Shown here in pieces: positions 9,601-17,095 of a stretch of 64,000 nucleotides of DNA. The position numbers and the translations under genes were made by a program. The number at the start of each line of letters is the position of its first letter. The stretch's first letter is position 1. The stretch covers positions 372,001-436,000 of the forward strand of contig CAYNID010000001.1 of the NCBI GenBank assembly GCA_964397425.1. Reading direction: 5' to 3'. The notes beneath the pieces are model-generated. The model saw nothing but the letters and a program-made list of their open reading frames with translations, did not search any database and was not told the DNA's origin. The DNA is from Hallerella sp964397425. GTDB taxonomy: Bacteria > Fibrobacterota > Fibrobacteria > Fibrobacterales > Fibrobacteraceae.

Positions 9601-9705
9601 GACTCCCGATCCATGTGGAAACTGAACCTGGGCGAAGATAGCCGAAAAGGACAAGAGGAGTATCGGCAAAAATCGGGCGATGGGATGAATCAAGAAAAAC
9701 CTCAC
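6607..9705 (-). CDS. Secreted tandem beta-helix protein (Pectate_lyase_3/GH55-like) with PKD-like, DNRLRE-like and T9SS C-terminal domains
   Basis: A 1032-residue multidomain protein starting at GTG with a signal peptide (AIFA|QVQF). Two Pectate_lyase_3-type right-handed beta-helix modules begin near residue 30 (APYNAKTDGKSDVTEIIQQA) and near 362 (DYGGTAGTGSDDSKAIQQA), as in the tandem helix of GH55 exo-beta-1,3-glucanases. A PKD/K319-like domain covers about 655-720, a DNRLRE/CBM96-like sandwich about 720-930, and the last 80 residues (EIFNESGKF ... PTGKYTLKVSGES) resemble a type IX secretion sorting domain. A carbohydrate-active role at the cell surface is inferred; the substrate and the activity (lyase, hydrolase or binding) are not established. 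It is followed by a lipoprotein gene 7 bp downstream. Confidence 0.8.
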   Translation of the reverse strand: MRFFLIHPIARFLPILLLSFSAIFAQVQFPHGSGVVDITKAPYNAKTDGKSDVTEIIQQALDDHPNGNYVIYLPNGTYRISRQISWPQAEKENESYRRTILQGESMGGTHIIMQDSAFGFDNPDAPRAMLYTGMGDYPHNRNAIRDMTLHTGKGNPGLIGIRFNANYQGTVLNVKIFSDDGQGVAGIDMNYTENIGPLLIKNVEIRGFDVGILTGFPLYGMTLEHITLYNQKKYGIENHDQVLTVRNLRFHGAATAIANFGENALLTMIGGALEYTGKKKAKIPAIYNEGYLFARDIATSRFVKAIDDRGPASGEGLDGPEIIEYSSDIPTNLCHSPQYSFKLSIAETLLPMEQDPNHWVGIQGDYGGTAGTGSDDSKAIQQAIDDGAETIYFTPGGRYTINRDVHIRNRVRRIIGTEATIDGTGKFIVEGSAFKEITIERFAEFGAGIVHKAPQTLILKNMKVKNYESAKKGAGDLYLEDIAIDHMEINLQHVWGRSLYMENDRKTKIENNGGTIWILGLTAENGNTVLHNRDRGEVELLGVHVIASRKAKLRPMFINDSASLSVEGLRETLLQGNAFPKIAEETRRGETKTLYAEGLLKNPSGGTMMTLFVGYIPKTGQNEKPEVEGAPSMILLQSDKAKLSGRVYDDGRGPKGYCIDPVIWKKLSGPGRVVFSNEKDYETDVSFSYSGRYNIAFTADDGEHQSSDTTHVYVFDLRTSTRDHSGNGVASGRGMDTWISQFDSYTPHGEDSLLQIGYSREGSSAKIYLKFDLSAIPGPIADAALQLSVPEDPRYRNKKKPVQWNVFGLLEEPGKDFGDGMAPADWQESELTWFNAPANQDVPGGAYVPRKSRGGGIDPRYTSYLGTITPTPGAPFGTFLKSAALTDFTKRKHKSKLFTFILSAVAPSDSNYFVYSREAGKALAPALYVSYFDSNRTVSGVATEEAIKLSKVNINIVSLDCNFDLTIGEPQYVKIEIFNESGKFIQQLCGRELESEKKYTFKFKAREFPTGKYTLKVSGESFSKEEKFYILN

Positions 9706-9725
9706 CGGGAAAAGGGCCGGAATAC

Positions 9726-9731
9726 AATATA
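9726..9731 (-). promoter_or_regulatory. Candidate -10 element (TATATT) of the beta-helix gene
   Basis: On the minus strand TATATT lies 20 nt upstream of the GTG start of the beta-helix gene and directly abuts a perfect 9-bp inverted repeat (9732-9755). Confidence 0.4.
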
Positions 9732-9755
9732 AACTTTATTGGCTGTAATAAAGTT
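9732..9755. promoter_or_regulatory. Perfect 9-bp inverted repeat, candidate operator
   Basis: AACTTTATT, a 6-nt spacer, then AATAAAGTT. It covers the region where the -12 to -35 part of the beta-helix promoter would be. A dimeric regulator binding here is inference. The repeat is separate from the argF terminator hairpin at 9772-9791. Confidence 0.35.
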
Positions 9756-9764
9756 GAATAAGGA

Positions 9765-9791
9765 CAAAAAAAGCTTCCCGCACGGGAAGCT
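9765..9791 (-). terminator. Intrinsic terminator of argF
   Basis: A 9-bp perfect stem (AGCTTCCCG / CGGGAAGCT) with a 2-nt apparent loop (in practice 4 nt or more) is followed on the minus strand by seven T residues, about 20 bp after the argF stop. Confidence 0.85.
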
Positions 9792-9811
9792 CCTTTGAAA
9801 TTTTTACGAGA

Positions 9812-10765
9812 CTATTTTCCAAGTTCGGAAGTGGGCGTCATCAGCTGCCAAAGGACCGCTTTGTGCGCATGCAAACGGTTTTCCGCTTCTTCGAAAGCCA
9901 GGTTCACCTTGGGATTGTCCATCACGGAATCCGTGATTTCTTCTCCGCGGTGGGCGGGAAGGCAGTGGCTGACCTTGCAATGTTCCGGCGCAAGGGACAG
10001 CAGTTCATCGTTGATTTGGAACGGCAGGAAATGGCTTTGCTTGGAGGATTTTTCGCCTTCTTGTCCCATGCTCACCCAAACGTCGCTGTAAAGGATGTCC
10101 GCATCTTTTACGGCGTCTTTCGGATCGTGGAAAACACGGTAACGGGTGCCGCGTTGTTGGAAGAAAGGCGTCATTTCGTCGATGAGGGCTTGGGGTTGTT
10201 CATAACCTTTGGGGCAGGCCAAGGTGAAATTCATGCCCAATTTGGCGCACAACACCAAAAAGGAATTGGCGACGTTATTTCCGTCTCCGATGAAAGCGAC
10301 TGTTTTTCCCTTGAAATCGCCGAGCTGTTCCCGGATGGTTTCGGCGAAGGCGAATGCCTGGCAGGGATGATAATCGTCGGTGAGGGCGTTGACGACGGGG
10401 ATGTTGCCGAATTCAGCCAGCTTTTCCACCAGTTCCTGTTTGAAACAGCGCACGACAAGCGCGTTGACCCAGCGGGAAAGGCATTTGGCGACATCGTGGA
10501 CGCTTTCTCTTTTTCCGAGTCCGATGGAATCCGGAGAAAGGAGGACTGCGGAACCGCCCAGTTGATGGATGCCGACCTGGAAGGTCGTTATCGTGCGCAA
10601 AGAAGGTTTTTCAAAGAACATGCCAATGGTTTGTCCGTGGAGACGATCGGAGAATTGTCCGCGGTGGACTTCACTCTTTAAACGCATGGCGATTTCGACT
10701 GTTTCGAGAATGCGCTCCTCGCTCCAGTCGGCGAGACGTAATAGGTGGCTGTTTCTGTTGATCAT
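9812..10765 (-). CDS. argF: Ornithine carbamoyltransferase
   Basis: Transfers the carbamoyl group from carbamoyl phosphate to ornithine to make citrulline in arginine biosynthesis. The carbamoyl-phosphate site appears as FFEKPSLRT (SLRT in place of the commoner STRT), with YHPCQAFA and the HCLPAHRGEEI signature; the SMG loop is in DVWVSMGQE. The start is set at ATG 10765 because GAAGGAAG lies 5 nt upstream, giving 317 residues beginning MINRNSHLLRLADWS; the longer open frame adds 17 residues with no homology-like character. It is a single-gene unit with its own terminator. Other arg genes are not in the window. Confidence 0.93.
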   Translation of the reverse strand: MINRNSHLLRLADWSEERILETVEIAMRLKSEVHRGQFSDRLHGQTIGMFFEKPSLRTITTFQVGIHQLGGSAVLLSPDSIGLGKRESVHDVAKCLSRWVNALVVRCFKQELVEKLAEFGNIPVVNALTDDYHPCQAFAFAETIREQLGDFKGKTVAFIGDGNNVANSFLVLCAKLGMNFTLACPKGYEQPQALIDEMTPFFQQRGTRYRVFHDPKDAVKDADILYSDVWVSMGQEGEKSSKQSHFLPFQINDELLSLAPEHCKVSHCLPAHRGEEITDSVMDNPKVNLAFEEAENRLHAHKAVLWQLMTPTSELGK

Positions 10766-10914
10766 TCGAATCTTCCTTCTTTTGCCGGAAAAACAAAAAA
10801 ACCGGTCCAAAAACAATTTTGGGCGGGTTTTGTTCCCGGAGATCGACCGGGGAAAAGAAATTTAGTATAAAATGGCGGTTTTTGGCAAGGGAACTGTTGG
10901 GATAAAGTCCCTTG

Positions 10915-13389
10915 TCAGTTTTCTCCGCTCTTCTTTTTTACAAAGCGGCGGCCTTTTCCCGGTGCACGCGGAGGAAATTCGAACTGGATTTTCCCCGTTT
11001 TGGAATGGAGCGTCAGGAATGCGTCGAACAGGCGATGCGTTTTGGCGGAGCGGAAGCCTTGTATCAAATCCGTCTTTTCGCCGTTCAACAGTTTCTTCAT
11101 GTTTTCAATGGAAATTTCCTTTCCCAAAATCACTTTGTTCAGCCGCAGTCCCGAAGGTTCTTTGTTCACGAAACTTTGGGAAACATAGGCGGTGAGCGTA
11201 TCGAAAACCGGGCTTCCGTCGATGGGAGATTTGCCGATTTCTTCGCCGAGTTCAATGTCTTCGGATTCCGCGTTGTCAAAAACAAATTTGACTTTTCCGT
11301 CTTCGATCATGAGCCCGGCAGAAAATTCCGAGCCACGTTTGGAGCGGAAACCGGTCAGCGGACCAATTTTTCCTTGCGTCAGAAGCGCGACGATGTCTTC
11401 TTCCGCCATTTTTCGACCGCTCAGAATTTTTCGGATTTGGATGCCGTCTTCGGTTTCAAAACGGGAAACGCTCTCGTAAACTTTTTTGCCGTCAACCGGG
11501 CTGAACGCGGCTTCTTTCCGCGTGTCTTCTTCCTTGAAATTCCGGATGTTCGAAACCATTCGGGTGGTCAGGTCTTCAATTCCCTTCATGAAATTTTCGC
11601 GGGTTTCCCGGCCTTTTTCAATTTGGGACAGCTGGAATTCCCATTCTCCGGTGAGTTCCGGACTGGTCAGGTTGTCGATTTTCATCGCCCGGGCGACGTG
11701 GATTAAGCCAAAGGCTTTGCTAGTCGGAACCAATTCTTTGCCATCGCGGACCATATACTTGTCGGAAATCAGTTTTTCGATGATGGCTGCCCGTGTCGCC
11801 GGCGTTCCCATGCCGCGGTCTTTCATGGCATCGGCCAATTCGTCGTCTTTGACCAGCTTCCCGGCGTTTTCCATCATGGAAAGAAGCGTACTTTCTGTGT
11901 AACGCGGGGGCGGATTCGTGTGCTCGCTTGCAATTTCGAAATCCAGTGCAGTCGCTTTTCCGCTGCTGTCTATGGGGGAAAGGTTCGCCTCGTCATCGGA
12001 AGATTTTCCGTAAACTTCCTTGAATCCGGGCACTTTCAGGATTTTTCCTTCGGTTAAAAATTTTTCGCCTTCGATTTCTGTGAGACGGGTCGTGTTCAGG
12101 TATTCGGCTGGCGGATAAAAGACGGCGATGAAACGTTGACAAATCATCGTGTATATTTTCAGTTCCGCTTCGGACAGGGACTTCATTTTGTTGCCTGTGG
12201 GAATGATGGCGAAGTGGTCCGAAATTTTAGAGTTGTTGAAAATGCGGGGATCTTTTTTGACCCAGCCGTTTTCCAACGCTTTGGCGGCAAATGGGGAAAG
12301 CCTGCCCTCCATTGTGCCCAATGTTTTTTTGACGGTGCCCACATAATCTTCGGGCAGGGCGCGGCTGTCTGTTCGCGGATAAGACGTGAGCTTGTGACGT
12401 TCGTAAAGTGCCTGGGCGATTGAAAGCGTTGTTTTTGCGCTGAATCCAAATCGGCTGTTCGCTTCGCGTTGGAGCGTCGTCAAATCGTACAGGGGACCGC
12501 ATTTTTGAAACGAAGGCTTTGTCGTTTCGGTCACCGTTCCGGTTTTTCCCTGGCATTTTTTGACAATCGCCAAGGCTTTTTCCTCTTCCCAGATTCGGTC
12601 CTTGTCCGTTTTGGCGTCGGGCAGAATCCATTTTCCGTTGTATTCCGAAGCTCCGGATTTGAACGTCCCGTGAATTGTCCAATAAGGCTTGGATACGAAT
12701 GCGTTGCGCTCTTCTTCGCGGTTGACAATCATGGCGAGAGTCGGGGTTTGGACGCGTCCACAGGGAGTCAGTTGAAATCCGCCAAAACGGCTGTTGTATG
12801 CAGTCAGTCCCCGGGAACCGTTGATGCCCACGAGCCAGTCCGCTTCAGAACGAGAAATGGCGGCATCGAGCAGGTTTTGCATCTCTTCGCTTGTGCGCAA
12901 ACGTTCGAACGCTTCGCGGATGGAGCTCTGAGTCATGCTTTGCATCCAAAGCCGCTTCAAGACCTTTCCCTTCAACCCGGTTTTCCCTTTTTCGAATTCC
13001 AGGATGTAGTGGAAAATCAATTCGCCCTCTCGGCCCGCATCGCATGCGTTGATGATGGTTCCCACGTCTTTGCGCCGGATGAGTTTTCCCAAGGCGGACA
13101 GTTGGGATTTTGTCGTTGAAATGGCTTTGAGTTCAAAATTTTCCGGCAGGATGGGGAGCGATTCCATGTTCCAGGTTTTGTATTTGTCGCTCATCTCTTT
13201 CGGATCGCATAATGTGACCAAATGTCCTAAAGCCCACGAGACGATGTAAGCGTCATTTTCGAAATAGTTCTTCTCTTTTTTGAATTTTCCGCCGGTGGTG
13301 ATTGCGCGGGCGAGATCCGCGGCGACGCTCGGTTTTTCTGCGATGACCAAGGTCCGTTTTTCGGCAGAGGATTCTGTTTTTTTGACCAT
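10915..13389 (-). CDS. topB: DNA topoisomerase III (type IA)
   Basis: Relaxes or decatenates DNA through a 5'-phosphotyrosine intermediate. The N-terminal Toprim domain is clear (KRTLVIAEKPSVAADLARAI; the DAGREGELIFHYIL metal site). The active-site tyrosine is in HKLTSYPRTDSRALPEDY. The C-terminus carries two copies of a topoisomerase C-terminal repeat (Toprim_Crpt-like: SPVDGKKVYE... and SPIDGSPVFDT...), ending in a basic tail. There are no zinc-finger cysteines. ATG 13389 is preferred over the in-frame ATG at 13407 because GGAAAGG precedes it by about 9 nt; this gives 824 residues and leaves 5 bp after the GT2 stop codon. It is probably co-transcribed with the GT2 gene. Confidence 0.9.
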   Translation of the reverse strand: MVKKTESSAEKRTLVIAEKPSVAADLARAITTGGKFKKEKNYFENDAYIVSWALGHLVTLCDPKEMSDKYKTWNMESLPILPENFELKAISTTKSQLSALGKLIRRKDVGTIINACDAGREGELIFHYILEFEKGKTGLKGKVLKRLWMQSMTQSSIREAFERLRTSEEMQNLLDAAISRSEADWLVGINGSRGLTAYNSRFGGFQLTPCGRVQTPTLAMIVNREEERNAFVSKPYWTIHGTFKSGASEYNGKWILPDAKTDKDRIWEEEKALAIVKKCQGKTGTVTETTKPSFQKCGPLYDLTTLQREANSRFGFSAKTTLSIAQALYERHKLTSYPRTDSRALPEDYVGTVKKTLGTMEGRLSPFAAKALENGWVKKDPRIFNNSKISDHFAIIPTGNKMKSLSEAELKIYTMICQRFIAVFYPPAEYLNTTRLTEIEGEKFLTEGKILKVPGFKEVYGKSSDDEANLSPIDSSGKATALDFEIASEHTNPPPRYTESTLLSMMENAGKLVKDDELADAMKDRGMGTPATRAAIIEKLISDKYMVRDGKELVPTSKAFGLIHVARAMKIDNLTSPELTGEWEFQLSQIEKGRETRENFMKGIEDLTTRMVSNIRNFKEEDTRKEAAFSPVDGKKVYESVSRFETEDGIQIRKILSGRKMAEEDIVALLTQGKIGPLTGFRSKRGSEFSAGLMIEDGKVKFVFDNAESEDIELGEEIGKSPIDGSPVFDTLTAYVSQSFVNKEPSGLRLNKVILGKEISIENMKKLLNGEKTDLIQGFRSAKTHRLFDAFLTLHSKTGKIQFEFPPRAPGKGRRFVKKKSGEN

Positions 13390-13394
13390 TTGAA

Positions 13395-14534
13395 CTAACC
13401 TTTCCATTTAAAATGCCCGGCGATTCCGAAGAGCACGGCGAAGACGGTGAACGGCGCATGGATGATTTCCACGGGAAGGAACCATTTGAAAAGTTGCCTT
13501 TGCTGGAAAATTCGCAGCCCGCGGAGTTCCACGCAAGAGTCGCCGAGCAGTTTCAACCCGGCTCCGAATGCGGTTGCTAAAAAGATTTTGAAGCTGAAAA
13601 ACGAAAGAACGTACCCTAGGGAAATCAAGCAGAAGAAGAGGAATACGATGGATAAAAGGAGAACGGTCTTTGGTGCGTAGTAAGTCGTTTTCGAAGCCCA
13701 GCGTTTTCGCTGTTCCCAAAGTTCGGGCAAGGTCTCTTTTCCCTGCGTCTTGACAAAAGCTTCCGGATCGATGGAGTAATGCGCTTTCCATGGGGCTTCG
13801 CGGGCCAGTTTCTGCAATAGCAGGTCATCGTCGCCGCTTTGAATTTTGGAAACGCCTTCAAAACCGTGGACTTCTTCAAAGAAGCTGCGCCTGTAAGCCA
13901 GGTTGTTCCCCGTGCTTGTGATGGGGAGTCCCATGGCGATGGCGCCGGTCCCCGCTATGCGGTAAGCCATGGTTTCGACGGCTTGCATGTTCAACAGCCA
14001 ATTGGAACGCCCTTCGGGAAGTTCGATGTAGGAATGTCCCGCGACGAAATCGACTCCGGGCTCGAACTCGCGGACCGTGGCGCGGATCCACGTCGGCTGG
14101 ACGATGCAATCCGCATCGGTCAAAAGGAGAATTTCTCCGGAGGAGGCGGCGACAAGTTTTGCAATGGCGTTTTTCTTCGCACTTTCGCCGGGAATCAATT
14201 GAGAAATGGTCACAACGTGGATGCGGTCGGGGAACTTTTCCCGGTATTCGGCGAGAATCTTTGGGGTATTGTCCGTTGAACGGTCGTCTGCTATCCAAAT
14301 GTCCCAGCGTCCCTTGTAACGTTGCTTCATCAAGGAGTCCAGGGTGTTGGCTAATCCAGCTTCTTCGTTTCGGGCGGCGACGAGGATGCTCACGCTCGGA
14401 AGGGGATTTTGGATGGAATCTCCCAAGCGGACTTTTCCCAGCGCCCGGAAAAGTCGCCATTCGAAGACGGCGTAAAAAAGAGCCGTCAGTACGATGAACG
14501 CAATGAAGAGATATTCCAAAATGAGCAAAACCAT
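13395..14534 (-). CDS. Membrane-anchored family 2 glycosyltransferase
   Basis: A 379-residue inverting GT-A enzyme. An N-terminal membrane helix (VLLILEYLFIAFIVLTALFY) precedes the GT2 core (PSVSILVAARNEEAGLANTL, nucleotide-binding DIWIADDRSTDNTP, the LLLTDADCIVQPTW DxD site and a QRKRW-type motif in LWEQRKRWASKTTYY). Two or three C-terminal membrane spans follow. The start is placed at ATG 14534, where the membrane helix begins; the open frame runs further upstream, but that stretch contains no signal and enters the divergent promoter region. It probably glycosylates a lipid-linked or exported glycan; the acceptor is unknown. Confidence 0.8.
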   Translation of the reverse strand: MVLLILEYLFIAFIVLTALFYAVFEWRLFRALGKVRLGDSIQNPLPSVSILVAARNEEAGLANTLDSLMKQRYKGRWDIWIADDRSTDNTPKILAEYREKFPDRIHVVTISQLIPGESAKKNAIAKLVAASSGEILLLTDADCIVQPTWIRATVREFEPGVDFVAGHSYIELPEGRSNWLLNMQAVETMAYRIAGTGAIAMGLPITSTGNNLAYRRSFFEEVHGFEGVSKIQSGDDDLLLQKLAREAPWKAHYSIDPEAFVKTQGKETLPELWEQRKRWASKTTYYAPKTVLLLSIVFLFFCLISLGYVLSFFSFKIFLATAFGAGLKLLGDSCVELRGLRIFQQRQLFKWFLPVEIIHAPFTVFAVLFGIAGHFKWKG

Positions 14535-14714
14535 GTTTGCAAAATGTAGTTCAAGAATCTTTTTTGAGTCGGGGATATTTTCATAAAAAGCGTTGCTTTC
14601 CGCGTTTGAAAATTCCGAATCCTTTCTTCCCAATTTGACAGGATCGGGAATTTTTACCCCGAAAACAGGAAAATTAAAACGTTTTTTCCCCTGCAAAAGG
14701 AGGCGTAAAAGGCC

Positions 14715-14722
14715 TAATTTTG
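14715..14722 (+). promoter_or_regulatory. Candidate promoter element TAATTTTG
   Basis: CTAATTTTG sits 17 nt before the ATG of the first Cthe_2159-like gene and fits the TAnnTTTG form also seen at rpsD and bamA. No -35 was assigned. Confidence 0.3.
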
Positions 14723-14739
14723 AAAGAAAAGGAGTCTGC

Positions 14740-16899
14740 ATGAAATTGTTTGTTTCAAAAAGTTTGGTGGCGGTCTGCGCCGTTGGGTGCGCGGCGATTT
14801 TGGGTTGTGGAGATTCGTCGAGTTCGGCAAGCGAAAGTGTGGAGGGTTCGGGAGTTTGCGGAACTTATACGACTTATGCGGATGGTCTTGGAAACACGTA
14901 TTGCTACGATGCAGCCGGAGAGCTTGTTTATTCCGTTTTGGAGAACGGCTCCATTCTGTATCCGGAACCGGGAAATCAAACGGGAGATTCTTTGGGCATC
15001 GTCGTGGATCCGGTAACGGGTGATACCGTTCTGACGGGGAGCCGCGCTGTTTGCGGAGAAACTTCGGAACCCGTTTCCGTTGTGGGGGACTTTTACTTTT
15101 ACAGCGATGCTTTTGGCTCTTACTATTACGACGTGACTTTGGCGAATTGCGTCAAAAATTATCTGAGCGCAGCCTCTTCGTCGAGCGGCGAGGGCGTTTC
15201 TTCTTCGGAAACGGAAATCGTTGTTGAATCGTCATCGGGGGAAAATTCTTTGGGAAGTTCTTCTAGCAGAGGAGTCTCTTCGAGTTCTGAGTCTGTATTG
15301 AACGGGGCGAATCCGAAAATAACGTTCGCATCAACGGGCGTTTCCGTAGAAGAGGATAATGGCTGTATTTTGGTGGAAGGTTCTACGGTGACCGTTTCCT
15401 GTGGAGGGAGCTATTATTTCACGGGAAGTTCGGAGGACGGGCAAATCATCATCGCGGCACCGACAACCGATAAGGTTTACCTCTATTTGAATGGAATTTC
15501 CCTTGCGAGCGGTGATGCGCCGATTTATGCGCAATCTTCCGACAAGACGTTTCTCGTCGCAGTAAAAGGCACAACGAATACGCTTTCGGACGGTTCTAGT
15601 CGAAGCAGGGTTTACACTTATATCAAAAACGGCGAAACGAAAACGGACACGACCAAAGCGTGTATTTATGCAAAAGATGATTTGACCATCAAAGGCGGCG
15701 GAACGCTGAATGTGTTCGGCAATTGGAATAATGGCATCCAGACAAGCAACGATTTGAAATTCCGTTTAGACGATGAACTCGGCGGAGCTCCAACGGTAGA
15801 AGTGACTGCGAAAAACAACGCCATCAAAGGAAAAGGTTCTGTTTCAATCGACGGGGGAACATTCACGTTGACGACGGAAACGGGCGATGCAATTCAATCG
15901 TACGAAGACGATGCGGTGAAGTTGGCAAGCGGCAAGGGCCATGTTGAAATTACAGGGGGAACGTTCACCATCCAGGCTGCGGATGACGGCATTCAGGCGG
16001 CGAATTACATTTTGTTCGACGACAGCGTGGGAACGCCCAATGTAAAAGTCAATGCGTCGGGAAAGGCGATAAAAGCGGACAGCTCCGTTTTCGTTTACGA
16101 TGGAATTTTGAATGTCACTTCCACGTTAGACGACGGCATCCATTCGAACGGCCATGTTTATATGGTCGGAGGCTCGGTGACGATAAGTTCCGGGGATGAC
16201 GGAATCCATGCGGACAGCAACCTTTATTTGCGCGGAAGTACAATCAATGTGACGAAGGCTGTCGAAGGATTTGAAGGCGTTTACATCTATGCGGAAGCGG
16301 GAATCACCGCGGTTTTCGCAACGGATGACGCTTGGAATGCCGCCGGGGGCGCTTCGAAAAATTCTTCTTCGAATGGCGGCTTTGGTGGCGGTTTCGGTGG
16401 AGGAATGCAGTCGAGTTCCTGGGGAGAAATCCAAATTAGCGGAGGCTACCATTACCTCAGCGTTTCGGGAAATGATGTGGACGTTTTGGACGCGAACGGC
16501 TCTGCGTATCAGACGGGAGGAGTTGTCATTTTGGAACTGCTTTCGAGTGGCGGCGGCATGGGCGGTGGAAACTTTGGCGGTTTTGGGGGCGGCTTCGGCG
16601 GAAACAGTGGAAGCTGTTCTACCAATCAATCGGGCGGACTAATTGATACGGACAACGGCTTCTCCATTTCGGGCGGTGTTTTGCTCGGATTTGGCAGCCA
16701 GACCGAAGAATATCCGTCTTGCACGGCGACTTCTTATACGAATGCCAATTATTACGGCTCTTCCAATGCGGCGTTCAAACCGCAAGGTTCCGGCAGCATG
16801 ATCATTTACGGCGGAAGCGTCCCTTCGGTGTCGACAGTCGAAACCTCTGCCATGACAGCGGTTCTTTTCCCGAACGGATTGACTTATTATTACAAGTAA
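14740..16899 (+). CDS. Lipoprotein with Cthe_2159-like carbohydrate-binding beta-helix domain
   Basis: A 719-residue lipoprotein: signal peptide with lipobox AILGC (C23), a serine-rich linker with many SSS blocks to about residue 190, then a repetitive beta-helix of the Cthe_2159/DUF4353 type, with hallmark strings ACIYAKDDLTIKGGGTLNV, NNAIKGKGSVSIDGGTFTL, GDAIQSYEDD and DDGIHADSNLYL. The characterised C. thermocellum relative binds cellulose and polygalacturonate; binding here is inferred by family. A glycine-rich insert (GGFGGGFGGGMQSSS and a second GGGMGGGNFGGFGGG copy) interrupts the C-terminal part. ATG 14740 has an AAAAGGAG ribosome-binding site 5-6 nt upstream. A paralogue follows on the same strand. 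Confidence 0.88.
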   Translation: MKLFVSKSLVAVCAVGCAAILGCGDSSSSASESVEGSGVCGTYTTYADGLGNTYCYDAAGELVYSVLENGSILYPEPGNQTGDSLGIVVDPVTGDTVLTGSRAVCGETSEPVSVVGDFYFYSDAFGSYYYDVTLANCVKNYLSAASSSSGEGVSSSETEIVVESSSGENSLGSSSSRGVSSSSESVLNGANPKITFASTGVSVEEDNGCILVEGSTVTVSCGGSYYFTGSSEDGQIIIAAPTTDKVYLYLNGISLASGDAPIYAQSSDKTFLVAVKGTTNTLSDGSSRSRVYTYIKNGETKTDTTKACIYAKDDLTIKGGGTLNVFGNWNNGIQTSNDLKFRLDDELGGAPTVEVTAKNNAIKGKGSVSIDGGTFTLTTETGDAIQSYEDDAVKLASGKGHVEITGGTFTIQAADDGIQAANYILFDDSVGTPNVKVNASGKAIKADSSVFVYDGILNVTSTLDDGIHSNGHVYMVGGSVTISSGDDGIHADSNLYLRGSTINVTKAVEGFEGVYIYAEAGITAVFATDDAWNAAGGASKNSSSNGGFGGGFGGGMQSSSWGEIQISGGYHYLSVSGNDVDVLDANGSAYQTGGVVILELLSSGGGMGGGNFGGFGGGFGGNSGSCSTNQSGGLIDTDNGFSISGGVLLGFGSQTEEYPSCTATSYTNANYYGSSNAAFKPQGSGSMIIYGGSVPSVSTVETSAMTAVLFPNGLTYYYK

Positions 16900-17074
16900 A
16901 ATCTTGTGGAAAGAATTCGGGAATTTCAGAAAATGAATCTTGAAAACGGTTGGACTTCTGATTTGCGTTTTTGACAGGGAATGCGAATTGTCGATTGAGC
17001 TGTGAAAAAAAATTTACTGTGTAAAATTGCTTTGCGACGGTTGAATTTTCAATGCCGGTTTAACCGTTTGCTCC

Positions 17075-17080
17075 TATATT
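17075..17080 (+). promoter_or_regulatory. Candidate -10 element (CTATATT) of the second Cthe_2159-like gene
   Basis: CCTATATT ends 15 nt before the ATG; a GAGG ribosome-binding site lies between. This suggests the second paralogue has its own promoter. Confidence 0.4.
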
Positions 17081-17095
17081 TTAGTCGAGGTTGAT

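Noticed and set aside
10887..10913. Inverted repeat AAGGGA / TCCCTT downstream of topB as a terminator
   Set aside because: On the minus strand it is not followed by a T run; the nearby T run lies on the wrong side.
14593..14739. Longer N-terminus for the first Cthe_2159-like protein
   Set aside because: The lipoprotein signal and AAAAGGAG ribosome-binding site place the start at 14740.
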